From: Nostoc sp. C052
Lineage (GTDB): Bacteria; Cyanobacteriota; Cyanobacteriia; Cyanobacteriales; Nostocaceae
Assembly (NCBI RefSeq): GCF_013393905.1
Contig: NZ_CP040272.1
Coordinates: forward strand, 4,770,001-4,834,000
Reading direction: 5' to 3'
DNA: 64,000 bases
Shown: piece by piece, positions 18,647 to 27,134 of the stretch
Numbering within the stretch: position 1 is the first letter of the stretch
Layout: each line of letters starts with the position of its first letter
The notes under the pieces: model-generated
The model's database searches: none
What the model saw: only the letters and a program-made list of their open reading frames with translations
Told to the model about the DNA's origin: nothing
Made by a program: the position numbers and the translations under genes

Positions 18647-18682
18647 GGGGGCGTACAGCTAACTGTGTGCCCCATTATGTTT
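18647..18682 (+). terminator. Rho-independent terminator after the HupE-like gene
   Basis: GGGGCGTACAG pairs with CTGTGTGCCCC (11-bp stem with two G-T pairs, four-base loop CTAA), followed by ATTATGTTTTTGG. It separates the HupE-like gene from the four-gene caspase locus. Confidence 0.7.
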
Positions 18683-18777
18683 TTGGACTAAAAATTTTCC
18701 TTTATCTATGCTCAAAAATTAATTATGTTAATCTGTTTCAGTGTATATGTAAAAGAATTAGCCATTAATTTTACATA

Positions 18778-19173
18778 ATGAGGTTTGAAATTGTGGTGTT
18801 TGAACCTGAAGATATTCTAGAGGGAAGTCGCTCGATTCGTCCCCTTCTTCCAGAAATTTTAGGAGATGATGCGGTTCAAGTAGACCGCCAATTGTCTGAA
18901 CTATTGGCACAAGCTAAAGCAGGGGAGCCAGTTCATGAACCGATTTTAGCAATGCTCAAAAGTTACCCAGATACTCGCAACTGGATAGCTGAGTTTCTCA
19001 GTAAAAAACAGGTATCAAAAGGTTTTGAAGAACTTCCAGGTAAAAGTCAACCAATATCCGCTTCAAAATATAGATGTCCTGAAGGGGACGATTATACTTG
19101 GTATCGTCGCGTTGTCGGAGCAAAGATACCAAACTGTCCGACTCACAATGTCCCACTAATACCTGCTGATTAG
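18778..19173 (+). CDS. Small protein with C-terminal Cys/His motif, first gene of the caspase-NACHT locus
   Basis: 131 residues, soluble, acidic, helix-rich at the N-terminus. The C-terminal 35 residues read YRCPEGDDYTWYRR followed by IPNCPTHNVPLIPAD; the two CP motifs and the His suggest a short metal-binding or disulphide-stabilised knuckle of a type I associate with small cyanobacterial proteins next to signalling or effector genes, but I cannot name the family. It ends nine bases before the next start at 19183, so the two are surely co-transcribed. An adaptor between the membrane protein and the caspase protein downstream is a possible role (inference). Confidence 0.6.
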   Translation: MRFEIVVFEPEDILEGSRSIRPLLPEILGDDAVQVDRQLSELLAQAKAGEPVHEPILAMLKSYPDTRNWIAEFLSKKQVSKGFEELPGKSQPISASKYRCPEGDDYTWYRRVVGAKIPNCPTHNVPLIPAD

Positions 19174-19182
19174 TTACAAAAT

Positions 19183-20109
19183 ATGCCAACCAAATTTTTG
19201 GAAAGTCTGGGTGGAAAGCTGGCAGAAAACTGGGCTGCGAACATACTAACACCAGCCTTTGTTTTCTGGATTGGGGGATTACTAGCTTGGGTGTGGCGTT
19301 TTGGTAGAAAACCCTTGGAAGACTGGCTTAAACTGCAATCAGAATCTTTGTTGATTGCTGTGATGGTAAGTGGTTTGCTGATTATTGCTGTCTCAGCTTT
19401 TGTGGTTCAAAGGTTCGATTTATTTATTCTCAGATTTTTAGAAGGCTATTGGCCTAGTTGGCTGTCTCCCCTACTTTTCTTACGACGCTGGATGATACAG
19501 CAAAAAAAGCATGAATTTAAACGAAAAGAAAATCGTTGGCAAACTCTGGCTAATCAAAAAAATAAACAAATAACTGACGAAGAATTAGAAGAATATGTAA
19601 CGCTGGATGGACAACTTATGCAGTTTCCATCTCAACTTAATAGGTTAATGCCTACAAAGTTAGGTAATATTCTCAGAGCATCTGAAAGCCGCCCTTCTGA
19701 TAAGTATGGCTTAGATGCTGTAATTTGCTGGTCTCGCCTCTGGCTACTATTACCGGATGGAGTGAAGAAAGAATTACAGGAAGCACGGTCAAATCTGAAT
19801 ACAGCAGCCCGTTTTTGGCTGTGGAGTTTGCTGTTTCTCGTTTGGACTGTTTGGGCTTGGTGGGCTATCCCTGCTGCTTTTCTGGGAGCAATCTTTGCTT
19901 ATTACTGGGCAGTTGATGCCGCAAGTGTCTACTGTAATTTATTGGAATCTGCGTTTGATTTGTATCGCTTAGAACTTTACAAATCTCTTCGTTGGCGAAT
20001 ACCTATTAATCCGAAGCAAGAAAAAGAATTAGGTCAGCAATTGACAATTTATTTGTTACGAGGTTTAGATGGCGACAGACCAATATTTACGCCTCTAAAG
20101 GAAAAGTGA
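19183..20109 (+). CDS. Four-helix membrane protein of the caspase-NACHT locus
   Basis: 308 residues. Two N-terminal membrane segments (about residues 20-38 and 50-75), a basic, charged cytoplasmic middle (KKHEFKRKENRW, about 110-150), then two more helices rich in Trp (ARFWLWSLLFLVWTVWAWWA, AIPAAFLGAIFAYYWAV, about 205-245) and a soluble tail. The block LMPTKLGNILRASESRPSDKY (split) and the GLDAVICWSRLWLLLPD stretch are characteristic of a family I have seen beside bacterial caspase-like and other conflict genes, without an assigned function. Tight linkage to 18778 and to the caspase protein makes a membrane effector or sensor role plausible (inference). Confidence 0.6.
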   Translation: MPTKFLESLGGKLAENWAANILTPAFVFWIGGLLAWVWRFGRKPLEDWLKLQSESLLIAVMVSGLLIIAVSAFVVQRFDLFILRFLEGYWPSWLSPLLFLRRWMIQQKKHEFKRKENRWQTLANQKNKQITDEELEEYVTLDGQLMQFPSQLNRLMPTKLGNILRASESRPSDKYGLDAVICWSRLWLLLPDGVKKELQEARSNLNTAARFWLWSLLFLVWTVWAWWAIPAAFLGAIFAYYWAVDAASVYCNLLESAFDLYRLELYKSLRWRIPINPKQEKELGQQLTIYLLRGLDGDRPIFTPLKEK

Positions 20110-20235
20110 CTCTCATGGGTAAATATTTAGTAAGGAATATTTACTCGATTCTTACCTGTGAAAATACAGTTAAAATCAAACAATAGCTAGGATATTGATA
20201 AATTTTCCAGAACTTTTACAAAAAGCCGCATATTA

Positions 20236-23200
20236 ATGAGTAAGGATGCTTTAGTTGTTGGTATTAATAAGTATAATATTCCAGGATTGTCAGCGTTACG
20301 ATCGCCTGCTAACGATGCTGAAGCGATCGCCAAGCGACTCAGTGAAGCTGGAAATTTTCGTGTCAAGCGATTGCCACAATTCCTAGATCCGTTTGAAGGT
20401 GATGCACCACGCATATCACCAAACCAGGAAGTCAAGGTGGCAGATTTAGAGAAGGCTTTAGAGGAACTATTTGATCCTGAAGGCAGAAGCGTTCCAGATA
20501 CAGCCCTTTTTTATTTTTCTGGGCATGGTCTTCGTAAAGGTCGGCGCAAAGAAGGTTTTCTAGCTACTAGTGATACCGATTGTGATGGGAACTGGGGACT
20601 GCGATTAAAGTGGCTGCGTGATTTATTGCAAGACAGCCCAGTAAGGCAGCAGATTATTTGGTTGGACTGTTGTTACAGTGGGGAACTACTCAATTTTACA
20701 GAAGCCGATCCAGGCGATCGCGGAAATACACGCGATCGCTGTTTTATTGCCGCTTCTAGAGAATTTGAGCTAGCCCATGAAAACGTGAGCGGAGCTAGCA
20801 GCGTACTCACTAGCGCGATTTTGCGCGGATTTGACTTGGCTGATGTATCTAACCAATGGGTCACGAACGAAACACTAGTAACATTCTTGCGGCAGGAATT
20901 AGAAACAGCACCCCAAAAATTCATCTCTAACAACTTGGGGTGTATTAATCTCTTTTTTAGGAAAGAAACAACAAATAAACAACCTGTTCAATCTACTGTA
21001 CAAACTCCGAGTCAACCAAATCAGACAGATAAATTAGCAGAGCAATTACGGGCTTGGTTCACTGCCCTACGTTATGGCTTTGAAAAAGGTGAAATTAGCA
21101 ATGAAAATTATTTTGAGTGGATTATTAATGTCAATAACCCTATAGAGAAAAAGGGGTATAACCGAGTTTTGGTGCGCGGCATTACAGGAGAAGCCGGAAT
21201 GGCAGATGTTGCTGCCTTGCGACAGTCAGTAAATGCTCGAAAAACAGATATAGGTTGGCTAATCACCAATCGCCGTGTCAGTCGCGCTGCTAAAGATGAG
21301 GTGAGCAAGCAAGAAAATCAAAATTTATTTTGCTACACCCTTGATGAGTTGCTGGATAGGGATGCCGATTTTAATGTCTACCTCAACTGGTTAGAAAATG
21401 AAATCAAGCAACGGGGAATTGACCGCACTTATGTACCCCTAGCTTGTACCAAAGAGGAATTTGATCCCACCTCAAAGCAGAAAATGGGTATGAGCCGCTA
21501 CGATCAAACTGATGGTGGGATTGATGGTTATGTTGAGCGCTGGCTTGATGATCCTGCCAAAGAACACCTTTCTGTTTTGGGTGAATTTGGCACTGGCAAA
21601 ACCTGGTTTGGGTTGCATTATGCCTGGACTGCCCTGCAACGCTATCGGGATGCTCAACGCCGGGGAGTAGAACGTCCACGTCTACCATTAGTCATTCCTT
21701 TACGGGACTATGCCAAAGCAGTCAGTGTAGAATCGCTATTTTCGGAATTCTTTTTTCGCAAGCATGAAATCCCACTGCCTGGTTATTCTGCTTTTGAGCA
21801 ACTCAACCGCATGGGTAAAGTGTTGTTGATTTTTGATGGCTTTGATGAAATGGCAGCTAGAGTCAATCGCCAAGAGATGATCAACAACTTCTGGGAACTA
21901 GCCAAAGTAGTAGTACCAGGGGCAAAGGTAATTCTCACCTGTCGCACCGAACATTTCCCAGAAGCTAAACAAGGAAGGGCTTTGCTAAGTGCAGAGTTGC
22001 AAGCTTCTACAATTAACTTGCCTCTAGAGACACCGCGCTTTGAAGTGCTGGAATTAGAAAAATTTGATGACGAGCAAATTCGGCAAGTATTAGCGTTTCG
22101 TGCTGAACCAGAAACCGTAGAACAGATAATGAGTAATCCGACATTGCGGGATTTGGCACGTCGTCCCGTAATGACGGAACTAATTATAGAAGCTTTGCCA
22201 GAGATTGAGGCGGGCAAGCCAGTAGATATATCACGGGTATATTTATATGCTGTGCGGCACAAAATGGAGAGAGATATCAAAACCAACCGTACCTTTACCT
22301 CATTGGCAGACAAGCTCTATTTTTTGTGTGAGTTGTCCTGGGAAATGCTCTCAACAGACCAGATGAGCATGAACTACAAAGAATTTCCCGACCGGATTCG
22401 GCGTTTATTTGGTTCTGTAGTCGAGGAAGAAAAAGATTTAGACCACTGGCATTTCGACATGATGGGGCAAACAATGCTGATCCGTAATGCGGAAGGAGAC
22501 TACAGCCCCGCCCATCGTTCGTTATTGGAATTTTTTGCTGCCTACAAGCTGGTGGCAGAGTTAGGCCTTTTAGCTCGCGATTTCACAGAACTGGCTCAAG
22601 CACAGTCTCATTTAGATACTGTTCCACCACAAGATTACACTTGGTCAGAATACTTTCAACGACAATGCGGGGAAGATAAGCAACCGCTCCCAATCGCACC
22701 GCTAAATTCATTCGCCAAAGCATCTTTAGAAAAATTATCTAATTATTTTGGTACGGCTCCCTTAGCAAAAGCTGTACTGGATTTAGCTGTGCCAATGTTA
22801 AATGAGCAAGTATTTAAACAACGGTTGCTTACACTAATTCAGTCAACCCGTGGCAGAACTCAGACTCAGGTGGGTTATATGGGTGGCAACCTGGTGAAAT
22901 TACTAATAGGAAGAAATCCTTATAGTCTAGAAAATTCTGATCTCAGCCATACTGTTATTACAGACGTAAACTTTGCTAATGCCAGCTTGCGGTGGATAAA
23001 TTTGATGGAAGCGGATCTGACGAACTCGGTCTTTGCGCCAGTTCTAGGAACGGTCTTGTCGGTGGCATTTAGTGCTGATGGCAAAAAATTGGTGATTGGA
23101 GATAGTAAGGGTACTGTACAGGTTTGGGAAGCATCCTCTGGCAGAGTCTTATTGTTCCTTCAAGGGCATAATTCTAGGGTCAATTCAGTGGCGTTTTCCC

Positions 23201-24915
23201 CCGACGGTCAGCGGATTGTCAGTGGCAGTAATGACAAGACAGTACGGTTGTGGGATGTGAATGGTCAGCCCATTGGTCAACCCTTTGTCGGGCATAAAAA
23301 TCTGGTCAATTCAGTGGCGTTTTCCCCCGACGGTCAGCGGATTATCAGTGGCAGTAATGACAAGACAGTACGGTTGTGGGATGTGAATGGTCAGCCCATT
23401 GGTCAACCCTTTGTCGGGCATAAAAATCTGGTCAATTCAGTGGCGTTTTCCCCCGACGGTCAGCGGATTGTCAGTGGCAGTAATGACAAGACAGTACGGT
23501 TGTGGGATGTGAATGGTCAGCCCATTGGTCAACCCTTTGTCGGGCATAAAAATTGGGTCTATTCAGTGGCGTTTTCCCCCGACGGTCAGCGAATTGTTAG
23601 TGGCAGTGATGACAAGACAGTACGGTTGTGGGATGTGAATGGTCAGCCCATTGGTCAACCTTTTGTCGGGCATGATTCTAGGGTCAATTCAGTGGCGTTT
23701 TCCCCCGACTGTCAGCGGATTGTCAGTGGCAGTAATGACAAGACAGTACGGTTGTGGGATGTGAATGGTCAGCCCATTGGTCAATCCTTTGTCGGGCATA
23801 AAAATTGGGTCAATTCAGTGGCGTTTTCCCCCGACTGTCAGCGGATTGTTAGTGGCAGTAATGACAAGACAGTACGGTTGTGGGATGTGAATGGTCAGCC
23901 CATTAGTCAACCCTTTGTCGGGCATGATTCTAGGGTTAATTCAGTGGCGTTTTCCCCCGACGGTCAGCGGATTGTTAGTGGCAGTAATGACAACACAGTA
24001 CGGTTGTGGGATGTGAATGGTCAACCCATTAGTCAACCCTTTGTCGGGCATAAAAATCTGGTCAATTCAGTGGCGTTTTCCCCCGACGGTCAGCGAATTG
24101 TCAGTGGCAGTGATGACAAGACAGTACGGTTGTGGGATGTGAATGGTCAGCCCATTGGTCAACCCTTTGTCGGGCATAAAAACCTGGTCTATTCAGTGGC
24201 GTTTTCCCCCGACGGTCAGCGAATTGTCAGTGGCAGTGATGATAAGACAGTACGGTTGTGGGATGTGAATGGTCAGCCCATTGCTCAACCCTTTGTCGGG
24301 CATGATTCTAGGGTCAATTCAGTGGCGTTTTCCCCCGACTGTCAGCGGATTGTCAGTGGCAGTAATGACAACACAGTACGGTTGTGGGATGTGAATGGTC
24401 AGCCCATTGGTCAATCCTTTGTCGGTCATAAAAATTGGGTCAATTCAGTGGCGTTTTCCCCCGACTGTCAGCGGATTGTCAGTGGCAGTGATGATAAGAC
24501 AGTACGGTTGTGGGATGTGAATGGTCAGCCCATTGGTCAACCCTTTGTCGGGCATGATTCTAGGGTCAATTCAGTGGCGTTTTCCCCCGACTGTCAGCGG
24601 ATTGTCAGTGGCAGTAATGACAACACAGTACGGTTGTGGGATGTGAATGGTCAGCCCATTGGTCAACCCTTTGTCGGGCATGATTCTGGGGTCTATTCAG
24701 TGGCGTTTTTCCCCGACGGTCAGTGGATTGTCAGTGGCAGTTTTGATGAAACCATCCGTATTTGGGATGCAACTACTGGCGACTGTCTGCGGGTAATTAG
24801 CTATAAACTGTGTGCAGGGCTGAATATCACAGGTGTAACAGGGCTAACGTCAGCACAGCGCGTAGCATTAAAACTAATGGGAGCGATTGAACACGCTGAT
24901 ACACCTCTGCGCTAA
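20236..24915 (+). CDS. Caspase-NACHT-pentapeptide-WD40 signalling protein
   Basis: 1559 residues. Order: (1) 1-240 peptidase C14 caspase-like domain with catalytic His97 in YFSGHGL and Cys146 in LDCCYSGE; (2) about 265-385 a compact alpha/beta domain (YNRVLVRGITGEAG ... DIGWLITNRRVS ... ELLD) resembling a restriction-endonuclease fold but without a visible ExK site; (3) about 440-830 a NACHT STAND ATPase, Walker A GEFGTGKT (449-456), Walker B VLLIFDGFDEM (529-539), sensor TCRTEHF; (4) about 890-940 pentapeptide-like repeats (DLSHTVITDVNFANASL); (5) 14 WD40 blades to residue 1523, twelve nearly identical. Fourteen blades would make two seven-blade propellers. By analogy with NLR/apoptosome proteins the propellers sense a ligand and the NTPase oligomerises to activate the protease. 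Intact active sites suggest it works. Confidence 0.92.
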   Translation: MSKDALVVGINKYNIPGLSALRSPANDAEAIAKRLSEAGNFRVKRLPQFLDPFEGDAPRISPNQEVKVADLEKALEELFDPEGRSVPDTALFYFSGHGLRKGRRKEGFLATSDTDCDGNWGLRLKWLRDLLQDSPVRQQIIWLDCCYSGELLNFTEADPGDRGNTRDRCFIAASREFELAHENVSGASSVLTSAILRGFDLADVSNQWVTNETLVTFLRQELETAPQKFISNNLGCINLFFRKETTNKQPVQSTVQTPSQPNQTDKLAEQLRAWFTALRYGFEKGEISNENYFEWIINVNNPIEKKGYNRVLVRGITGEAGMADVAALRQSVNARKTDIGWLITNRRVSRAAKDEVSKQENQNLFCYTLDELLDRDADFNVYLNWLENEIKQRGIDRTYVPLACTKEEFDPTSKQKMGMSRYDQTDGGIDGYVERWLDDPAKEHLSVLGEFGTGKTWFGLHYAWTALQRYRDAQRRGVERPRLPLVIPLRDYAKAVSVESLFSEFFFRKHEIPLPGYSAFEQLNRMGKVLLIFDGFDEMAARVNRQEMINNFWELAKVVVPGAKVILTCRTEHFPEAKQGRALLSAELQASTINLPLETPRFEVLELEKFDDEQIRQVLAFRAEPETVEQIMSNPTLRDLARRPVMTELIIEALPEIEAGKPVDISRVYLYAVRHKMERDIKTNRTFTSLADKLYFLCELSWEMLSTDQMSMNYKEFPDRIRRLFGSVVEEEKDLDHWHFDMMGQTMLIRNAEGDYSPAHRSLLEFFAAYKLVAELGLLARDFTELAQAQSHLDTVPPQDYTWSEYFQRQCGEDKQPLPIAPLNSFAKASLEKLSNYFGTAPLAKAVLDLAVPMLNEQVFKQRLLTLIQSTRGRTQTQVGYMGGNLVKLLIGRNPYSLENSDLSHTVITDVNFANASLRWINLMEADLTNSVFAPVLGTVLSVAFSADGKKLVIGDSKGTVQVWEASSGRVLLFLQGHNSRVNSVAFSPDGQRIVSGSNDKTVRLWDVNGQPIGQPFVGHKNLVNSVAFSPDGQRIISGSNDKTVRLWDVNGQPIGQPFVGHKNLVNSVAFSPDGQRIVSGSNDKTVRLWDVNGQPIGQPFVGHKNWVYSVAFSPDGQRIVSGSDDKTVRLWDVNGQPIGQPFVGHDSRVNSVAFSPDCQRIVSGSNDKTVRLWDVNGQPIGQSFVGHKNWVNSVAFSPDCQRIVSGSNDKTVRLWDVNGQPISQPFVGHDSRVNSVAFSPDGQRIVSGSNDNTVRLWDVNGQPISQPFVGHKNLVNSVAFSPDGQRIVSGSDDKTVRLWDVNGQPIGQPFVGHKNLVYSVAFSPDGQRIVSGSDDKTVRLWDVNGQPIAQPFVGHDSRVNSVAFSPDCQRIVSGSNDNTVRLWDVNGQPIGQSFVGHKNWVNSVAFSPDCQRIVSGSDDKTVRLWDVNGQPIGQPFVGHDSRVNSVAFSPDCQRIVSGSNDNTVRLWDVNGQPIGQPFVGHDSGVYSVAFFPDGQWIVSGSFDETIRIWDATTGDCLRVISYKLCAGLNITGVTGLTSAQRVALKLMGAIEHADTPLR
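23167..24678 (+). repeat. Twelve 126-bp tandem repeats encoding near-identical WD40 blades
   Basis: Inside the caspase-NACHT gene. Each unit is exactly 126 bp (42 codons) and starts with the codon for His in H-x-x-x-V. Only a few codons differ: KNL, KNW, DSR or NSR after the His; N or Y before SVAF; G or C after SPD; N or D and K or N in the S-x-D-x-T strand; G, S or A and P or S near the end. The flanking blades (about 23041-23166 and 24679-24804) are divergent. High DNA identity points to recent amplification or gene conversion within the array. Confidence 0.97.
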
Positions 24916-24943
24916 CCTAGAGGCTATATATAAATAAAGGGTT

Positions 24944-25507
24944 ATGACACCTGAAGAAATTGCGGCTACGCTCACAGAATTATTTGGTACATCGGCTGTT
25001 CTAGTCATTGCTCCTGGATCGTGGCAAGTAGACACTCCTACTTTTCGGCTGTTAGTGCTGCTTTCCGAAGATAATACTTGGCTGCGAGTTTTACTGCCTA
25101 TTGCGCCCATCCAAGAAGCCCAGCCATTTTTAGAACAGTTTCTAGAAGCTAACTTCGATGACACTCAAGAAGTACGTTACGCTTTGTATGAAGGGGTAAT
25201 TTGGGGGGTGTTTCAACATCACAGTAGCACTTTAGTCAGTGCAGATTTGTCCAATGCAATTAACCGACTTGCATCTCTCTATCAAGCCAGATTAGATAAT
25301 GTCTTTAATCGACTAATTGAAAGCCGCATCCGGCAAATTATTCAGGCAGCAAAACAGCAAGGGCAATCTCTGCAAGCGACTATGCAAAGCTTAGAACGCT
25401 TTTACGCAGAAGGAATGATGGGCGAAATCAATCAAACCTCAGAAGGGCGAGAAGAAGTCCTAAGTGCTTGGCGGCGTCAGTTAGAACGTTTATGGAATGA
25501 AGGTTAA
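24944..25507 (+). CDS. Conserved hypothetical protein, last gene of the caspase-NACHT locus
   Basis: 187 residues, soluble. The N-terminal 115 residues alternate helix and strands (EEIAATLTELFG, TFRLLVLLS, TWLRVLLPIAP, VRYALYEGVIWGVFQH), a pattern like the CesT/YbjN chaperone fold; the rest is a long amphipathic, probably coiled-coil helix (LYQARLDNVFNRLIESRIR to the end). It begins 28 bases after the caspase-NACHT stop, so it is co-transcribed. A chaperone or inhibitor of the large protein would fit fold and position, but this is inference; I do not recognise a named family. Confidence 0.65.
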   Translation: MTPEEIAATLTELFGTSAVLVIAPGSWQVDTPTFRLLVLLSEDNTWLRVLLPIAPIQEAQPFLEQFLEANFDDTQEVRYALYEGVIWGVFQHHSSTLVSADLSNAINRLASLYQARLDNVFNRLIESRIRQIIQAAKQQGQSLQATMQSLERFYAEGMMGEINQTSEGREEVLSAWRRQLERLWNEG

Positions 25508-25560
25508 TTTCCATTTTTCAGTTTTCATATTAAACCAATTTACAGATATATTTATTTCTC

Positions 25561-25947
25561 ATGGATATCATTGAAATCCTCAAAGAAGACTATCAAAGAT
25601 TCCCAGTCAATCAAACTTATAATATTTATGCTCCAGACGTTTATTTTCAAGACCCGCTGAATAAATTTCGTGGTGTTAAACGTTATAAAGAAATGATTAA
25701 TTTTATCCAAACTTGGTTTTTAAATCCCAAGATGGATGTACATAATATTCAACGTTTAGGAGACACAATCAAAACTGAGTGGACACTCAGTTGGAATACT
25801 CCTCTCCCTTGGAAACCAAGGATCTCTATTCCTGGTTGGAGTGAATTAGGTCTTAATTCTGATGGTTTGATTGTCTCCCATATCGATTATTGGAACTGTT
25901 CGCGCCTAGATGTGGTAAAGCAACATTTATTTCTTTCAAAAAGTTGA
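25561..25947 (+). CDS. DUF2358 family protein (SnoaL-like fold)
   Basis: 128 residues. The pattern ILKEDYQRFPVNQTYNIYAPDVYFQDP near the start, followed by FRGVKRYKEMINFI and LSWNTPLPWKPRISIPGWSE, is characteristic of the DUF2358 group found in cyanobacteria and plastids; these look like NTF2/SnoaL-type cone folds that bind small ligands. No catalytic residues are established. It is 53 bp downstream of the caspase locus on the same strand and might share its transcript, but its family is widespread and unrelated, so I treat it as separate. Confidence 0.75.
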   Translation: MDIIEILKEDYQRFPVNQTYNIYAPDVYFQDPLNKFRGVKRYKEMINFIQTWFLNPKMDVHNIQRLGDTIKTEWTLSWNTPLPWKPRISIPGWSELGLNSDGLIVSHIDYWNCSRLDVVKQHLFLSKS

Positions 25948-25968
25948 TTATCGAGCCAGGGTTTAAGA

Positions 25969-26087
25969 GGTTGTTTGAAAAGCCCAGGCGATTAGGGACT
26001 TCCATATAAAAAAATATCCAATTAACTCCTGTGGGGTGGGCATCTTGCCCGCCCAGTTCATAGGGCGGGCAAGATGCCCACCCCACA
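25969..26087. repeat. Palindromic repeat with a perfect 25-bp stem
   Basis: Starts with AGAGGTTGTTTGAAAAG, as at 17676, and ends in a hairpin: 26030-26054 (TGTGGGGTGGGCATCTTGCC...) pairs perfectly with 26063-26087 across an 8-base loop. It could form a strong RNA stem between DUF2358 and the AraC gene and act as a terminator, though no T-run follows. A half copy lies at 36174-36202. Confidence 0.8.
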
Positions 26088-26133
26088 ATAGCCACATCCA
26101 AGCTCGAATGCTCCCCCTGCCTCCTTCAATAAA

Positions 26134-27048
26134 ATGAAAGTGCCAGTTATTGATTATCGCCAAGAGAATGCTGCTAATTCACTATTGCCGAAATCCTCTA
26201 TTCTCTCAAGTTCTGGGTGGAGTCACCTGCATCTAGAAGTTTACCAACAGCCAAAATTTGAAATCGCGGAACATCAACATACGATGCATGTCATTGCTTG
26301 TGGGCTTCTTGCCTCACCAGGAGAACTACAAGATCGCAAAATGGCTTCAGGAGAGCGATGGTTAGATGGAAAGCTGGAGCCAGAAAGGCGCAGAGATGGA
26401 GATATTGCAATAATTCCGGCGGGGATTTCCCATCGCTGTAACTGGAATACTTCAGTTGAGTTTATGGTTTTGGCAATTGAACCTGCACTTCTCCAACTGG
26501 TGGGTCAGGATTTTGTTGGTGGCAGAATTGAACTCACGCCTCGGTTTATGAGTCAGCAAGATGTGCTAATTCAAGGAATTTTTTCGAGTTTGAGAGATGA
26601 ATTAGAGTCAGGTAAAATTGGCGGTGATTTGCTGATTGACAGTCTCAAAACAACATTAGCAATTCACCTTTTACGGAACTATTGCAGCACGCAACCAAAG
26701 CTTTCTAGTTATTCAGATGGATTATCTCAAGGAACGCTGCAAAAAATCACAGACTATATTCATGACTATCTCTATCAAGACTTGAAGTTGATTGAATTGA
26801 GTGCGATCGCACAACTTAGTCCCTACTATTTTCTACGTCTGTTTAAGCAACGGATGGGAATCACACCCCACCAATACATCCTACAACGCCGAATTGAAAA
26901 GGCAAAACATTTGTTACAGCACAGCAATCTGAGCATTGCGGATATTGCAACGCAAACAGGTTTTTCCGATCAAAGCCATTTGACTAAATGCTTTAAACGC
27001 CAGGTTGGTGTCACACCAAAACAACTCCGACAAGAGCGATCGCAATAA
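26134..27048 (+). CDS. AraC-family transcriptional regulator
   Basis: 304 residues. The N-terminal region (about 25-190) is a cupin-like sensing domain (KFEIAEHQHTMHVIACG; GDIAIIPAGISHRCNW, with the usual His-rich and Gly/Pro-rich strands). The C-terminal 100 residues contain two helix-turn-helix motifs: DLKLIELSAIAQLSPYYFLRLF (first) and LSIADIATQTGFSDQSHLTKCF (second), ending FKRQVGVTPKQLR. It lies 86 bp before a dienelactone-hydrolase gene on the same strand and may control it (inference). Effector unknown. Confidence 0.9.
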   Translation: MKVPVIDYRQENAANSLLPKSSILSSSGWSHLHLEVYQQPKFEIAEHQHTMHVIACGLLASPGELQDRKMASGERWLDGKLEPERRRDGDIAIIPAGISHRCNWNTSVEFMVLAIEPALLQLVGQDFVGGRIELTPRFMSQQDVLIQGIFSSLRDELESGKIGGDLLIDSLKTTLAIHLLRNYCSTQPKLSSYSDGLSQGTLQKITDYIHDYLYQDLKLIELSAIAQLSPYYFLRLFKQRMGITPHQYILQRRIEKAKHLLQHSNLSIADIATQTGFSDQSHLTKCFKRQVGVTPKQLRQERSQ

Positions 27049-27134
27049 TATACTAAAATCCCGCAACTTTCTTCTAGAATCCTCAATTGCTAATTTTTAA
27101 GCTATTAACAACAGATTCTATCGGAGAAAGAAGA

